64,000 nucleotides of DNA from Streptomyces sp. YS415. Its GTDB lineage: Bacteria > Actinomycetota > Actinomycetes > Streptomycetales > Streptomycetaceae. The position numbers were made by a program, and so were the translations under genes. Shown one piece after another: positions 35,255-44,221 of the stretch; position 1 is the stretch's first letter, and each line of letters opens with the position of its first letter. The notes under the pieces are model-generated. The model did no database searches and had not been told where the DNA came from. It saw nothing but the letters and a program-made list of their open reading frames with translations. The DNA is taken from the NCBI RefSeq assembly GCF_023544665.1, contig NZ_JAMJFL010000005.1, positions 62,001 through 126,000 of the forward strand. Reading direction: 5' to 3'.

Positions 35255-36721
35255 GTGAGAGGTCCGGAACGGGTCCGCAACGAATTGGCAGTGGCCATCG
35301 TGGACACGCTTCAGGAGTCGGCGACGGTCAAGCAGGCGAGCAGCCGCGAGTTATGGCGGGAGATGCTCGCCGGTGAACTGGGCTCGCCGGTGGAGCCGTT
35401 CAGCGGTGAGCGGCTGCGGCCCTGGCTCCTGCAGGTCGTCAAGGCGTGCATGACCGTCGGTGACGGTACGGCCTGTCTGGTGCGGTCGCTGGAGTACGTG
35501 GAACAGCAGTCGGCCTCGGTCGCCGCGTTATGGCCGCTCGTGGACGAGTGGGAGGCCGTCGACTTCTTCAACAGCGCCGACCTCGGTCATCTGCGGCCGG
35601 TCCTGGAGTCGGTGCGCTCCACCGAGCTGGCGGCCATGGCCCGGCGGGCGAGCCGCTCCCGGGTGCAGGAGCTGCCGTCCTGGTGCCAGACGGGCTGGCA
35701 GGTCTTCCTCCGGCTGGCCGGTGAGAACTCCCCGCCCGGCGAGCTGCCGCCGAGCATGGCCTTCCTGGCGCTGTCCGCCGACCGGCTGATGGAGGAGGGC
35801 CGCGCGGAGGCCGCCGAGGAGCTGCGCCGGTTCAACCGCGGCCGGGCCCAGGAGCTGCGCGTGGAGGACCGGCTGGCGGAGTGGCAGCACTCGGAGTTCC
35901 CGCAGCCCCCGCCCTCGCTGGTGCCCGCCTATCTGATGATCCAGTTCGAACCGGACCGCAACGAGGCCGACCGCTACTACCTCTCGCACTGGCGCCAGTC
36001 CGACTCCGAGGGCTGGCACCCGGTGCGCGGCGAGACCGTCCATCTGTGCCGGGCGGACCTGCCCGGCGCGGTGGAGCGGCTGATCGAGGATTCCGAGGAG
36101 CGCTGGGCGGACCTGCGCCAGCCGGTGATCCTGGAGTTCGTGCTCCCGTGGGAGCTGCTCAACGAGCCGGTGGAGTGGTGGGCGAAGGACTCCGGTCACC
36201 CCGAGCCGACACCGCTGGCCATGGACTACCCGGTGTTCGTGCGCTCGCTGGAAAGGCTGCAGCGTGCCGCCTGGCACCGGGCCTGGCACCACAAGTGGCG
36301 GCAACTGAAGGAGCGCCCGGCGGACAGCCATCCGCACTGGGGCCGCCCTCCGCAGGACGGGGCGTACTTCTTCCATCTGGAGCGGGAGCTGAAGGAGGAC
36401 CGGCAGGCGGTGTGCCTGGTGCTCAGCGAGCCGCCGGGCGACGACTCGGGCACCGGGCGCCGGGAGGTGCTCGCCGGGCTGCGGGCGGGGGTGCCGGCGA
36501 TGATCTGGCACCGCACCGACTGCTCCGACGCCGACTTCCAGGACGCGATCGGCGAGATCCTCCAGGACCGGGGGCTCGGCTCACTGGCGGAGAGCGTCAA
36601 CAAGTGGCGCAACGACGCACTCGCCCTCGGACCCGAAGGCTGGGACGGCCATGTGGGCCGGCATCTGGCCATCCTGCTGGACGATCCCGAGCGCAAGCCG
36701 GGTCCCACCGGGCCGGTGTAG
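35255..36721 (+). CDS. VMAP-type conflict-system protein (EAD + VMAP-M + VMAP-C)
   Basis: A 488-residue protein starting at GTG 35255 with GGGGAGG upstream. Residues 5-95 look like an effector-associated domain (helical, IVDTLQESATVKQASSRELW). The middle (100-210) fits the VMAP-M region. Residues 222-480 are the VMAP-C domain, with VPAYLMIQFEPDRNEADRYY, the hallmark ILEFVLPWELLNEPVEWW, SLERLQRA and VPAMIWHRTD. VMAP proteins act as adaptors in NTPase-centred conflict systems with vWA/MoxR or STAND partners. It lies directly after tRNA-Thr and before the NB-ARC/TPR gene. Two in-frame TTA codons (35351 and 35528) suggest bldA dependence. Domain calls come from family knowledge. Confidence 0.78.
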   Translation: MRGPERVRNELAVAIVDTLQESATVKQASSRELWREMLAGELGSPVEPFSGERLRPWLLQVVKACMTVGDGTACLVRSLEYVEQQSASVAALWPLVDEWEAVDFFNSADLGHLRPVLESVRSTELAAMARRASRSRVQELPSWCQTGWQVFLRLAGENSPPGELPPSMAFLALSADRLMEEGRAEAAEELRRFNRGRAQELRVEDRLAEWQHSEFPQPPPSLVPAYLMIQFEPDRNEADRYYLSHWRQSDSEGWHPVRGETVHLCRADLPGAVERLIEDSEERWADLRQPVILEFVLPWELLNEPVEWWAKDSGHPEPTPLAMDYPVFVRSLERLQRAAWHRAWHHKWRQLKERPADSHPHWGRPPQDGAYFFHLERELKEDRQAVCLVLSEPPGDDSGTGRREVLAGLRAGVPAMIWHRTDCSDADFQDAIGEILQDRGLGSLAESVNKWRNDALALGPEGWDGHVGRHLAILLDDPERKPGPTGPV

Positions 36722-37074
36722 CGGCGATGACCTCGCAGAGCGGGATCGGACGCCTGATGCCGTCCGGCGTCGGCTCGTTGCCGATCCGCGCAGGGAAGTG
36801 GCAGACGGCCTTGCACGCGACTGTGCGCGGTGCCACGCTGGACGCGAGAAAGACCGGCGAGCCAGACACCGCAGGGGGGCGCGTTCCATCCGCCGTTTCA
36901 TCCGCCGATCGACTGTCCCATTTGTGCTTACTCCCCCTGTGGCCTGCCGTCTTGCACTGTATGCAGACCACTGCCAGGCTTGGCACGTGGATGTCACGCA
37001 TGCCCGCGGAGTACGGGATTCCTCTTCGGTACCCCTTTCGTCCCCGGGCCTTACCGGACGCTCTGAGAGCGCTT
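36722..37074. other. Gap of atypical composition before the NB-ARC/TPR gene
   Basis: This 353-bp stretch is open in the frame of the following gene but has weak G/C at third positions and several rare codons, including two TTA triplets. It reads like promoter sequence or a decayed N-terminus rather than a gene. An ATG at 36727, 5 bp after the VMAP stop, could be a real start, but no ribosome site is visible there. Confidence 0.5.
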
Positions 37075-40000
37075 ATGCAGTGTGACGATGTCCCACGATC
37101 AGCGGCGGAAACGGCGTCTGACGAAGCGTCACTCGACGTCGTGCCGCAGGCCTTGAGCGAACTGGCGCGCTCCCTCTCCGCGGACCCTCCGTCCGTGCTG
37201 CTGGTCGTGGACGACCACGCGACCATGGGCGTGTGGCGGGAAACGGTCGAGAAGCTGGCCGGCGATCTCGCCCGCGAGGAGCGGCTGGGCGAGATCAGCA
37301 CCGTACGGCTGCTCAGTTCGGACGACACCGAGCCGGCCCGGATCCGGCTCGAGCAGCTGCCGCCCGCGCCGTCCGAGCACCGGGTGGTCCTGGTGCTGAC
37401 CGACGGGCTCGCCGCCGGCTGGCGGTCGGACGCCGTGCTTCCGCTGCTGCGCGAACTCGGGCGCACCGAACCCCTCGCGGTGCTGCACCTGCTGCCCCAG
37501 CACCTGTGGTCGAGGGCCGGCCTCGATGTGAACCGGATGCGGTTCAGCAGCACCCGCCCCTGGGCCGCGAACGACACGCTGCGCTGGGAACTGCGCGCCT
37601 CCCCCCTCGAACCCGTCGACGACCCGGACGCCCGCACCGGTGTGGTCCCGGTGCCCGTCCTGGAGCCGACCGGGCACTCCCTGTCCGGCTGGGTGGACCT
37701 GGTGACCGGGGGCACCGGCGACTGGGCGGAGATGTCGGGAGTCCGCGCCCGGGACTGGAAACGCCGGGCGGACGCGGCGCGCGCCGTGCCCTGGGTGGAG
37801 GACGTACCCGACCCGGCGAGCGGCGTACCGCCCTGGGAGCGGGTCTCGGACTTCCGGGCGGCCGCCTCCCCGACCGCGTTCGCGCTGGCCACCCGGCTCG
37901 CCGCGGCGCCGCTCACCCTCCCGGTGATGAGCGCGGTGACCGCCTCGGTGCCGGGCGCCGGACCCGCCCATCTGGCCGAGCTGCTGATGAGCGGTCTGGT
38001 CCGGCCCCCCGGCGCGGACGCCGAGCGCGCGGCCGACGTGGCGTTCGTGTTCGGGCCCGACATCCGCCAGGAGTTATTGGCGCTGTCCCGGCGCCGCGAC
38101 ACCGCCCGGGTGCTGCACGACGTCCGCGGACTGCTCGCCACCGCGCCCGAGGACGCCGAACCCGTCCTGCCCGCCCCTGAGGAACTCCTCGAAACGGTCG
38201 ACGTGCCCTCGGTCACCCGGCGCAACGTCGCCTTTCTGCGCGTCGAACTCGCCGCGCTGCGCGCCCTGTCCGGACGGTTCCTCCCCCGCGCCGAACGCCT
38301 GGCCCGCGCCCTGCGCGAGTACGACCGGCAGAACTCTGTCAGCCTGCGCAAGGGCGTGGGCTCCCGCACCGCCCCGAGCGAACGCCCCGCCGTCGAACAG
38401 GCCCCGACGGGGGCCGGGACAACTTCAGAAGGAGCCACGGCCATGACCGCCACGCATACGCAGCCCGCGGTGGAGAGCGGGCGTTCGACGCCGCGCATCT
38501 GGGGCAACATCCCGCCGCGCAACCCGAACTTCACCGGCCGCGTGGACCTTCTGGAGCGACTGAGCGAGCGGCTGCGCGAGGGCACCACCACCGTGCTGCC
38601 CGAGGCGATCCACGGCATGGGCGGTGTCGGCAAGACGCAGCTGGCGATCGAGTACGCCTACCGCCATCAGTCGGAGTACGACGTGGTGTGGTGGATCCCC
38701 GCCGAGCGGCCGGGCCAGATCGGGCAGGCCCTGGTGGAGCTGGCCCAGCGGCTCGGTCTTGTCACCAGCGCCGAGGCCAACATCGCCGGGCCCGCGCTGC
38801 GGGAGGCGCTGCGCGAGGGACGGCCGTACTCGCGCTGGCTGCTCATCTTCGACAACGCCGACAGTCCGGACGTGGTCCGCGACTACTTCCCGACCGGGGG
38901 CAGCGGCACCATCCTCGTCACCTCCCGCAACCGCCGGTGGAGCGTGGTCGGGCCCTCCCTGGAGGTGGATGTCTTCACCCGCGAGGAGAGCAAGGAACTG
39001 CTGCGCCGCTCCGGGCCCGACGACCTCGACGACGCCGAGGCGGACCGGCTCGCCGACGCGCTCGGGGACCTGCCGCTGGCGCTGGAACAGGCCGCGGCCT
39101 GGCGCGCGGAGACCGGGATGCCCGCCTCGGAGTACCTGCGGCTGTTCGAGCACAAGCGTGCCGAACTGCTGGAGGTCTCCCCGCCGCCGGACTACCAGCT
39201 GCCGGTCGCCGCCGCGTGGAACGTCTCCCTGGACCACCTGGAGATCCGCAGCCTCACCGCGCTGCGGCTGCTCCAGCTGTGCTCGTACTTCGCGCCCGAC
39301 CCCATCTCGCGCTCGATCTTCTCCGGCCTCGGCGGCTCCACCATCGACCCGGCGCTCGACCGGGCCCTCAACGACCCGATGCGGCTCGCCCGCGCCGTCC
39401 GGGAGATCAACCGCTACTCCCTCGCCCGGATCGACCACCGCACCAACTCGATCGAGATGCACCGCCTGGTCCAGGCCGTGCTGATCCACCGTATGACTCC
39501 CGAGGAACAGAACCGCATGCGCAACGGCGCCCACACGCTCCTGGCCGCCGCCGACCCCAAGGGCCCCAACCAGGCCGCCAACTGGCCGCGTTACGCCGAG
39601 CTGTACGGCCATGTGATCGCCTCCAACGCGATCGAGTCCGACCAGCCGTGGGTCCGCGAGCTCGTGATGAACGTCGCCAGGTACCTCTGGTACTGGGGCG
39701 ACCACAAGGTGGCCCGTGAGTTCACCGAGCAGGCGTGGCAGACGTGGCAGTCGCTGTTCGGCGAGGAGGACCAGCAGACCCGGCTGATGGGCTGGTGGCT
39801 GTGCTTCCTGTACCTGAAGGTCGGGCGCTACGACGATGCCTCCGGGCTGGTCGCGCAGCTCAAGGACATCTACGCCCGGACCGCGCCCGAGGAGCGGGAG
39901 GACACCCGGGAGGACGCGCTGGAGGCGATGATGCTGGAGGCGGCGGTCCGCCGCGTCCAGGGCGACTTCGCCGCCGGTGCCGAACTGGACGAGATGGCCT

Positions 40001-41010
40001 ACGACCGGGCCCGCCGCGCGTTCGGCGACGACGACCCGACGACCCTGGGCACCGCGCACAACCTCGGCGTGAGCCTGCGGCTGATGGGCGAGTTCCAGCG
40101 GGCGCTGGAGCTGGACCAGCACACGCACGCGCTGAAGACGCGGCTGTACGGGCGCGATCACCACCAGTCGCTGATCACCGAGGGCAGTATCGCGATCGAC
40201 GTCCGGGAGACCGGTGACTACGTCGGCGCGCGGTCCCTCCAGGAGGCGGTGGTGGACGGCTTCCGTCCCGTCTTCGGCGCCGGGAACCCCTCCACGCTGC
40301 AGACGCTGCGCCAGCTCGGCGAGGCCTGCCGCAAGGAGGGCGACCACGCGACGGCGCTGGAGCTGGCCCGGGAGGCCTTCAACCAGTTCACCCGCCGCTA
40401 CGGCGACACCCACCCGGAGTCCCTGACGGCGGCGCTGGCGCTGTCCGTCGCGCTGCGGCACAACGGCGAGCTGGAGGCGGCGCGGGACCGGGGCGCGAAG
40501 ACGAGCGAGCGTTTCCGCCGCGTGTTCCGGGCCGACCATCCCCATGTGCTGGCCGCCGATGTGGACCTCGCGGTGACGTTGCGGCTGCTGGGCCGGGCCG
40601 AGGAGGCGCGGGCCCTGGACGAGGAGGCGCTGGCGTCGCTGACGGGCCGGCTGGGCGAGAGCCATCCGATCGCCCTGGCCTGCGCCATCAACCTGGCCAG
40701 CGATCTGAGCACGCTGGGGCAGGTCTCCGAGGCGCGGGAACTGGGGGAGCGGACCCTGGAGTTGAGCCGCGGGCGGCTGGGCGAGAACCACCCGACGGCG
40801 CTGGTGTGCGCGGCGAACCTCTCCCTGGACCTGGCGGCGCTGGGCCTGGAGGAGGAGGCGGAGCTGTTGCGGGCGGACACGCTGGCCCGGATGGAACAGG
40901 TCCTGGACGCGCCCCGGATGCGAGCGGTGGAGCCGGCCCCGCACCCGGCGACGGTGCAGGCCCGGGCGCGGGAGCGGGCGAACTGCGACATCGACCCGAT
41001 GCCGCTGTAA
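37075..41010 (+). CDS. fxsT: SAV_2336-like/NB-ARC/TPR protein of the FxSxx-COOH system
   Basis: About 1,311 residues. The N-terminal part (40-350) resembles the SAV_2336-type domain, with LLVVDDHATMGVWRE, HRVVLVLTDGLAAGWRSD and FRAAASPTAFALATRLAAAP. Next comes an NB-ARC/STAND ATPase starting PRIWGNIPPRNPNFTGR, with Walker A GMGGVGKTQ at 514-522, then DNADSPDVVRDYFPTGGSG and GDLPLALEQAAAWRAETG. About ten TPR repeats fill 790-1290, ending with the family C-terminus RANCDIDPMPL. STAND ATPases are signal-gated switches; the TPRs would sense a partner or peptide. An excellent ribosome site precedes an internal ATG at 38443, so a shorter form is possible. One in-frame TTA lies at 38074. The true start is uncertain. 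Some annotations call this fxsT. Confidence 0.8.
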   Translation: MQCDDVPRSAAETASDEASLDVVPQALSELARSLSADPPSVLLVVDDHATMGVWRETVEKLAGDLAREERLGEISTVRLLSSDDTEPARIRLEQLPPAPSEHRVVLVLTDGLAAGWRSDAVLPLLRELGRTEPLAVLHLLPQHLWSRAGLDVNRMRFSSTRPWAANDTLRWELRASPLEPVDDPDARTGVVPVPVLEPTGHSLSGWVDLVTGGTGDWAEMSGVRARDWKRRADAARAVPWVEDVPDPASGVPPWERVSDFRAAASPTAFALATRLAAAPLTLPVMSAVTASVPGAGPAHLAELLMSGLVRPPGADAERAADVAFVFGPDIRQELLALSRRRDTARVLHDVRGLLATAPEDAEPVLPAPEELLETVDVPSVTRRNVAFLRVELAALRALSGRFLPRAERLARALREYDRQNSVSLRKGVGSRTAPSERPAVEQAPTGAGTTSEGATAMTATHTQPAVESGRSTPRIWGNIPPRNPNFTGRVDLLERLSERLREGTTTVLPEAIHGMGGVGKTQLAIEYAYRHQSEYDVVWWIPAERPGQIGQALVELAQRLGLVTSAEANIAGPALREALREGRPYSRWLLIFDNADSPDVVRDYFPTGGSGTILVTSRNRRWSVVGPSLEVDVFTREESKELLRRSGPDDLDDAEADRLADALGDLPLALEQAAAWRAETGMPASEYLRLFEHKRAELLEVSPPPDYQLPVAAAWNVSLDHLEIRSLTALRLLQLCSYFAPDPISRSIFSGLGGSTIDPALDRALNDPMRLARAVREINRYSLARIDHRTNSIEMHRLVQAVLIHRMTPEEQNRMRNGAHTLLAAADPKGPNQAANWPRYAELYGHVIASNAIESDQPWVRELVMNVARYLWYWGDHKVAREFTEQAWQTWQSLFGEEDQQTRLMGWWLCFLYLKVGRYDDASGLVAQLKDIYARTAPEEREDTREDALEAMMLEAAVRRVQGDFAAGAELDEMAYDRARRAFGDDDPTTLGTAHNLGVSLRLMGEFQRALELDQHTHALKTRLYGRDHHQSLITEGSIAIDVRETGDYVGARSLQEAVVDGFRPVFGAGNPSTLQTLRQLGEACRKEGDHATALELAREAFNQFTRRYGDTHPESLTAALALSVALRHNGELEAARDRGAKTSERFRRVFRADHPHVLAADVDLAVTLRLLGRAEEARALDEEALASLTGRLGESHPIALACAINLASDLSTLGQVSEARELGERTLELSRGRLGENHPTALVCAANLSLDLAALGLEEEAELLRADTLARMEQVLDAPRMRAVEPAPHPATVQARARERANCDIDPMPL
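38427..38443 (+). promoter_or_regulatory. Internal ribosome site before the NB-ARC/TPR half
   Basis: AGAAGGAG (38427-38434) is followed after 8 bp by ATG 38443, which starts the segment encoding the NB-ARC and TPR domains. This is one of the best ribosome sites in the region, placed inside a continuous frame, so separate translation of the C-terminal 855 residues is likely in part. Confidence 0.6.
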
Positions 41011-41017
41011 ACCGGCG

Positions 41018-42799
41018 CTACGTCGCCAGCCAGGCGGCCAGGGCGATGGGGTCCGGCGGTGTTCCGGTGGCCGTGGTCACGGCCCGGTGCACCGCTCGGG
41101 CCCGTTCCGGGTGGTGGCGCAGGAAGTGGGCCGCCGTGGGGGACGCCCCCATGAGGGTCAGCGACTGGGACAGGCCCGACCATGCCGTGGGATGGTCCGG
41201 ATCGGCCAGCAGGTGGGCCGTGTAGGCGTCCCGGGCCGCCGGGGCCTCTCCCGCGGCCAGCAGGGCGTCCGCCCGCAGCGCCGCGGTCACCGTGGCCGCC
41301 GCCTTCTCCGGGTCCTCTCCCGACAGACGGTGGCGGGTCAGGACGGCCAGGGTGTCCAGCCAGCGGGCCGACTCGTCCGTCGTCACCTCGGGGGTGGCCG
41401 CCAGGGAGCGCGGCGGTGCCGGGGCGCCGGACAGATACGCCCGGGTCGCCTCCTCCACCGCCTGGCGCGGCGGGCGCAGGTGGTGGGCACGCCAGCGGGT
41501 GGCATGGTCCGCGGCGCAGATGCGGGCCAGGGCCAGCGGGGAGTCGGGGACCGGTTCGTCCAGCCAGCGGGTGCACAGGGCGTACAGGCGGTCCAGGAGC
41601 TGGGCGCCCAGGGGCGTGAGGCGGGCGTGGCGGTGGACCTGGCGCAGGGCCGTGGTGACGTGCGCCCGCCACAGGGCGAACTCGAAGTGCGCCATGGGAG
41701 TCGCGGCTCCCGAGGCCAGGCGGTGGGTGCGCCAGAAGCGGGCGATGCCCACGAAGGCGTAGATGCCCTGCAACAGGCCGTCCAGGGGGCGGGGGTCGTC
41801 CCGCCAGGGGGCGTACCAGAGCTCGGGGGTCTCGGCCGTCTCCTCGGTCAGCAGCGGCGTCAGGTGGAGCAGGCCGCCCAGCTTGGTGTGCTGGAACTCG
41901 TGGATCAGGGTCACCGCCAGTTGCACCGCGTCGTCCGGTTCGGACGATTCGATGCCGCCGAAGGCATCCCCAGCCGTCACACTGCGTGGCCGAAACCTTT
42001 CCCTCGCGGGGCCCGGCGTCAGGGACAGCAGCCCTCGGCGCATGGCCTCCGCGGCTCTCGGCTGCTCCTCCAGCAGCACCGTCCAGGCCCGCTCCAGCAC
42101 CCGCCGCCACTGCTCCGTGGTCTCCTCGGACAGCGGGCGCGGCTCCGTCGGCCGGGGATAGGTGCGGTACGGGTCGACGTCGTCCAGCGCCAGGACCAGC
42201 CGGTGGTGGGCGGGGCCGACGGTCAGGCGCCGCAGCGGATGCCAGCCCGGCGCCGGGACGTCCGGCGGTGACGGTACGGCGACCTCGGCACCCGGTGCCG
42301 CGACGACCGCCCGGCCCGCCCGGGCGCGTACCGTCGCCGTCGTCCACGGCTCCGCGGCGGGGAGTTCCGCGCAGCCCAGGGTGGGCAGCGGGACCCGGCC
42401 GTGCCGCATCGGGACCTCGATCGAGAAGTCCAGCTCCGCGCGTAGCGCCGCCGCCGCGGCCAGCGCCGACACATGGTTCAGCACCACCCAGGGCGGGGGG
42501 CCGTCCCCGGGCGCGCTGCCGCGCAGCCGACGCAGCGCCGTGGCCAGCCACATGCCGGTCTGGGGGTACATCAGCAGTTCGTCGACGGCCTCCGGCGCCC
42601 GGCGCTGTGCCGCGCTGAGCAGCTCCCAGGCGGGGCCGATGTCGGTGGCGTCGTCGAGCATCCGTAACAGCAGCAGCCGGCGGCTGCGTTCGGCGGCGAG
42701 CAGCAGGCCGATCGTGGCCGGACCGCCCTCGCCGCAGCTCAGTTCGTCCAGGACGGTCGACGGCAGACGGTGGTGGGGGAGCGTGGGATCAGCGCGCAT
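41018..42799 (-). CDS. HExxH-type peptide-modifying enzyme (alpha-KG-HExxH peptide beta-hydroxylase family), copy 1
   Basis: A 593-residue protein of the HExxH peptide-modification family found in FxSxx-COOH RiPP loci; some members are alpha-ketoglutarate-dependent peptide beta-hydroxylases. The motif HEFQHTK is at residues 300-306, with the second shared block WYAPWRDDPRPLDGLLQG about 28 residues later. ERFRPRSVTAGDAFGG lies just before the motif. Despite HExxH it need not be a protease, since the two His and an acidic residue can bind iron. It starts 14 bp after the precursor gene. Residue 45 is encoded by TTA (42665-42667). It ends 7 bp from the convergent NB-ARC/TPR gene. Confidence 0.78.
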   Translation of the reverse strand: MRADPTLPHHRLPSTVLDELSCGEGGPATIGLLLAAERSRRLLLLRMLDDATDIGPAWELLSAAQRRAPEAVDELLMYPQTGMWLATALRRLRGSAPGDGPPPWVVLNHVSALAAAAALRAELDFSIEVPMRHGRVPLPTLGCAELPAAEPWTTATVRARAGRAVVAAPGAEVAVPSPPDVPAPGWHPLRRLTVGPAHHRLVLALDDVDPYRTYPRPTEPRPLSEETTEQWRRVLERAWTVLLEEQPRAAEAMRRGLLSLTPGPARERFRPRSVTAGDAFGGIESSEPDDAVQLAVTLIHEFQHTKLGGLLHLTPLLTEETAETPELWYAPWRDDPRPLDGLLQGIYAFVGIARFWRTHRLASGAATPMAHFEFALWRAHVTTALRQVHRHARLTPLGAQLLDRLYALCTRWLDEPVPDSPLALARICAADHATRWRAHHLRPPRQAVEEATRAYLSGAPAPPRSLAATPEVTTDESARWLDTLAVLTRHRLSGEDPEKAAATVTAALRADALLAAGEAPAARDAYTAHLLADPDHPTAWSGLSQSLTLMGASPTAAHFLRHHPERARAVHRAVTTATGTPPDPIALAAWLAT

Positions 42800-42813
42800 C
42801 GGCGGCCCTGGGC

Positions 42814-42996
42814 TCAGTCGTACCGTTCCGCGCTGGGGTTGAAATCGCTGACGCTGGCCTGCGCCAGGTCGATGCGCTGCCGCAGCTCCTCCAGGGATCC
42901 GGCGAGAATCTGACAGTCCATGGAGCGCAGCGTTTCAAGAGACACCCCCGCGAGATCGACTAGGTTGGACTCGACGGCGGCCACAGACGGCTCCAT
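42814..42996 (-). CDS. 60-residue RiPP-like precursor peptide (FxsA-type leader), copy 1
   Basis: A small peptide immediately upstream of an HExxH enzyme. The leader has the FxsA-like pattern VESNLVDLAGVSLETLRSMD. The C-terminal core ends in DFNPSAERYD instead of FxSxx-COOH. ATG 42996 has a purine-rich GGGGGAAGGGG region 10-16 bp upstream. It aligns with the second precursor at 44222 across the leader (VES-LVDL-GV-L, then GSL..L..RID) and at the [FY]NP motif. The likely role is substrate of the adjoining enzyme. Function of the mature peptide is unknown. Confidence 0.72.
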   Translation of the reverse strand: MEPSVAAVESNLVDLAGVSLETLRSMDCQILAGSLEELRQRIDLAQASVSDFNPSAERYD

Positions 42997-43115
42997 GACG
43001 GCCAAACCCCTTCCCCCCGGCAGCACTTGGTGATGCGGGCTGCCCACATCCTCCTGATAATGGCCCGCCGTGCAGGCGATGAAACACCGCGCCGGTGCGG
43101 CGCCGCGATATCAGG

Positions 43116-44042
43116 TCAGCGATGGCGCCGGGACAACTCCACCGCCTCCTGGTCCATTCGGGCCACCCCTACGGAGTCGCCCTCCACCAACCGTATCGCT
43201 TCCAGGAGTTGGTCCAAGGTCCCGCGATAGCGCAGACAGGTGCGCAGGATGGCGAACACGTCCGGGCGCAGGGCGGGTGAGCGCGGGCTCATGGCCGAGA
43301 TCACCGGGTCGATGCCGTCGAGGATCAGCGCGAGGCCGTTGCGGTCGCTCACCGAGGGCAGCGCGGTCAACGCCGTGACCAGGCCGTCCAGTTCGCGCAG
43401 GGGGAGGTTCTCGGGCAGGTGCGCCAGGCTGGCGGGGCGGCTCAGCTCGGTCAGGGTTGCGGGCAGTCCGGCGTGCTGGTGGAGCAGGGCCACTTCGGTG
43501 GGCGTCAGCAGTTCGTACCAGCGGTCCACGCGGACGGCGGCGACGCGGTCCGGGTCGTCGACCCGGTGGGCCGGGCTGACCAGGCCGATCAGGGTGCCGT
43601 CGTGCCAGACGGCGGCGCCGGACATGCCTGCCCAGGGCGCATGGCCGCAGCACCCTTCCGCCGGCGCGACGGCAAGTTCGAGGGTGTCCCGGTGGTCGGA
43701 CACCGCCGAGACGATTCCGCCCGTGCGGCAGGACGGGGGGCGGGTGAACCCCAGGACGGTGCACGGCAGGGCGGCGGCCGGTTGCGGTACGGCACCGTAC
43801 CGGGGCGGCTCGTGGTCGCCCGCCCCGCGCGTGATCTCCAGCAGTGCCACATCGGCCTTGTCGGAGGCGAACGTCACGTGGGCCGGTGCGGACGTCATGT
43901 CGTCGACCCGTACGACCGTCTCCCGCGCCCCGCCGACGAGGTGGGCGGAGGTGAGCACCCAGCGGTCGCGCACCAGGTACCCCGAGCCGTGCGGGCCGTC
44001 GTCCGCCCGCACCTGCGCCACTCGCACCGGATCAGGCCCCAC
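43116..44042 (-). CDS. Trypsin-like serine protease with C-terminal effector-associated domain
   Basis: A 308-residue cytoplasmic-type protease (no signal peptide). The S1 fold has the catalytic His34 in WVLTSAHLVGG, Asp64 in KADVALLEI and Ser141 in WAGMSGAAVW. Residues 215-303 form a helical effector-associated domain (SDRNGLALILDGI, DVFAILRTCLRYRGTLDQLL, AIRLVEGDS), a type used for like-with-like contacts in conflict systems. The VMAP N-terminus has a similar domain, so the two may dock. It starts at GTG 44042, divergent from the second precursor, and probably leads a protease-precursor-enzyme operon on this strand. It could process precursors or cleave cell proteins when activated. Confidence 0.78.
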   Translation of the reverse strand: MGPDPVRVAQVRADDGPHGSGYLVRDRWVLTSAHLVGGARETVVRVDDMTSAPAHVTFASDKADVALLEITRGAGDHEPPRYGAVPQPAAALPCTVLGFTRPPSCRTGGIVSAVSDHRDTLELAVAPAEGCCGHAPWAGMSGAAVWHDGTLIGLVSPAHRVDDPDRVAAVRVDRWYELLTPTEVALLHQHAGLPATLTELSRPASLAHLPENLPLRELDGLVTALTALPSVSDRNGLALILDGIDPVISAMSPRSPALRPDVFAILRTCLRYRGTLDQLLEAIRLVEGDSVGVARMDQEAVELSRRHR

Positions 44043-44221
44043 CGCCGCGCAACTCCTCGCTCCGCCATGCGACTTCCGTCCTGCCGGGTCCCTACCCCCG
44101 CCACCGTCCCGTCACTCGATCCGGGTGGATTCGGCGAGCGGGAACCGGTGCGGTGTGCGTGATGCACTAGGGTCGCGCTGGAAACCACGTAAAACACCTG
44201 AAACAGTGAAATGGACGGGCC

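Noticed and set aside
36651..37085. A plus-strand frame of 144 codons overlapping the VMAP end
   Set aside because: Codon use is poor, it has no ribosome site, and it overlaps the VMAP gene.
38425..40944. An 839-residue open frame on the minus strand opposite the NB-ARC/TPR gene
   Set aside because: High-GC antisense frames are commonly open; no domain pattern is visible and the plus-strand gene has clear NB-ARC and TPR motifs.
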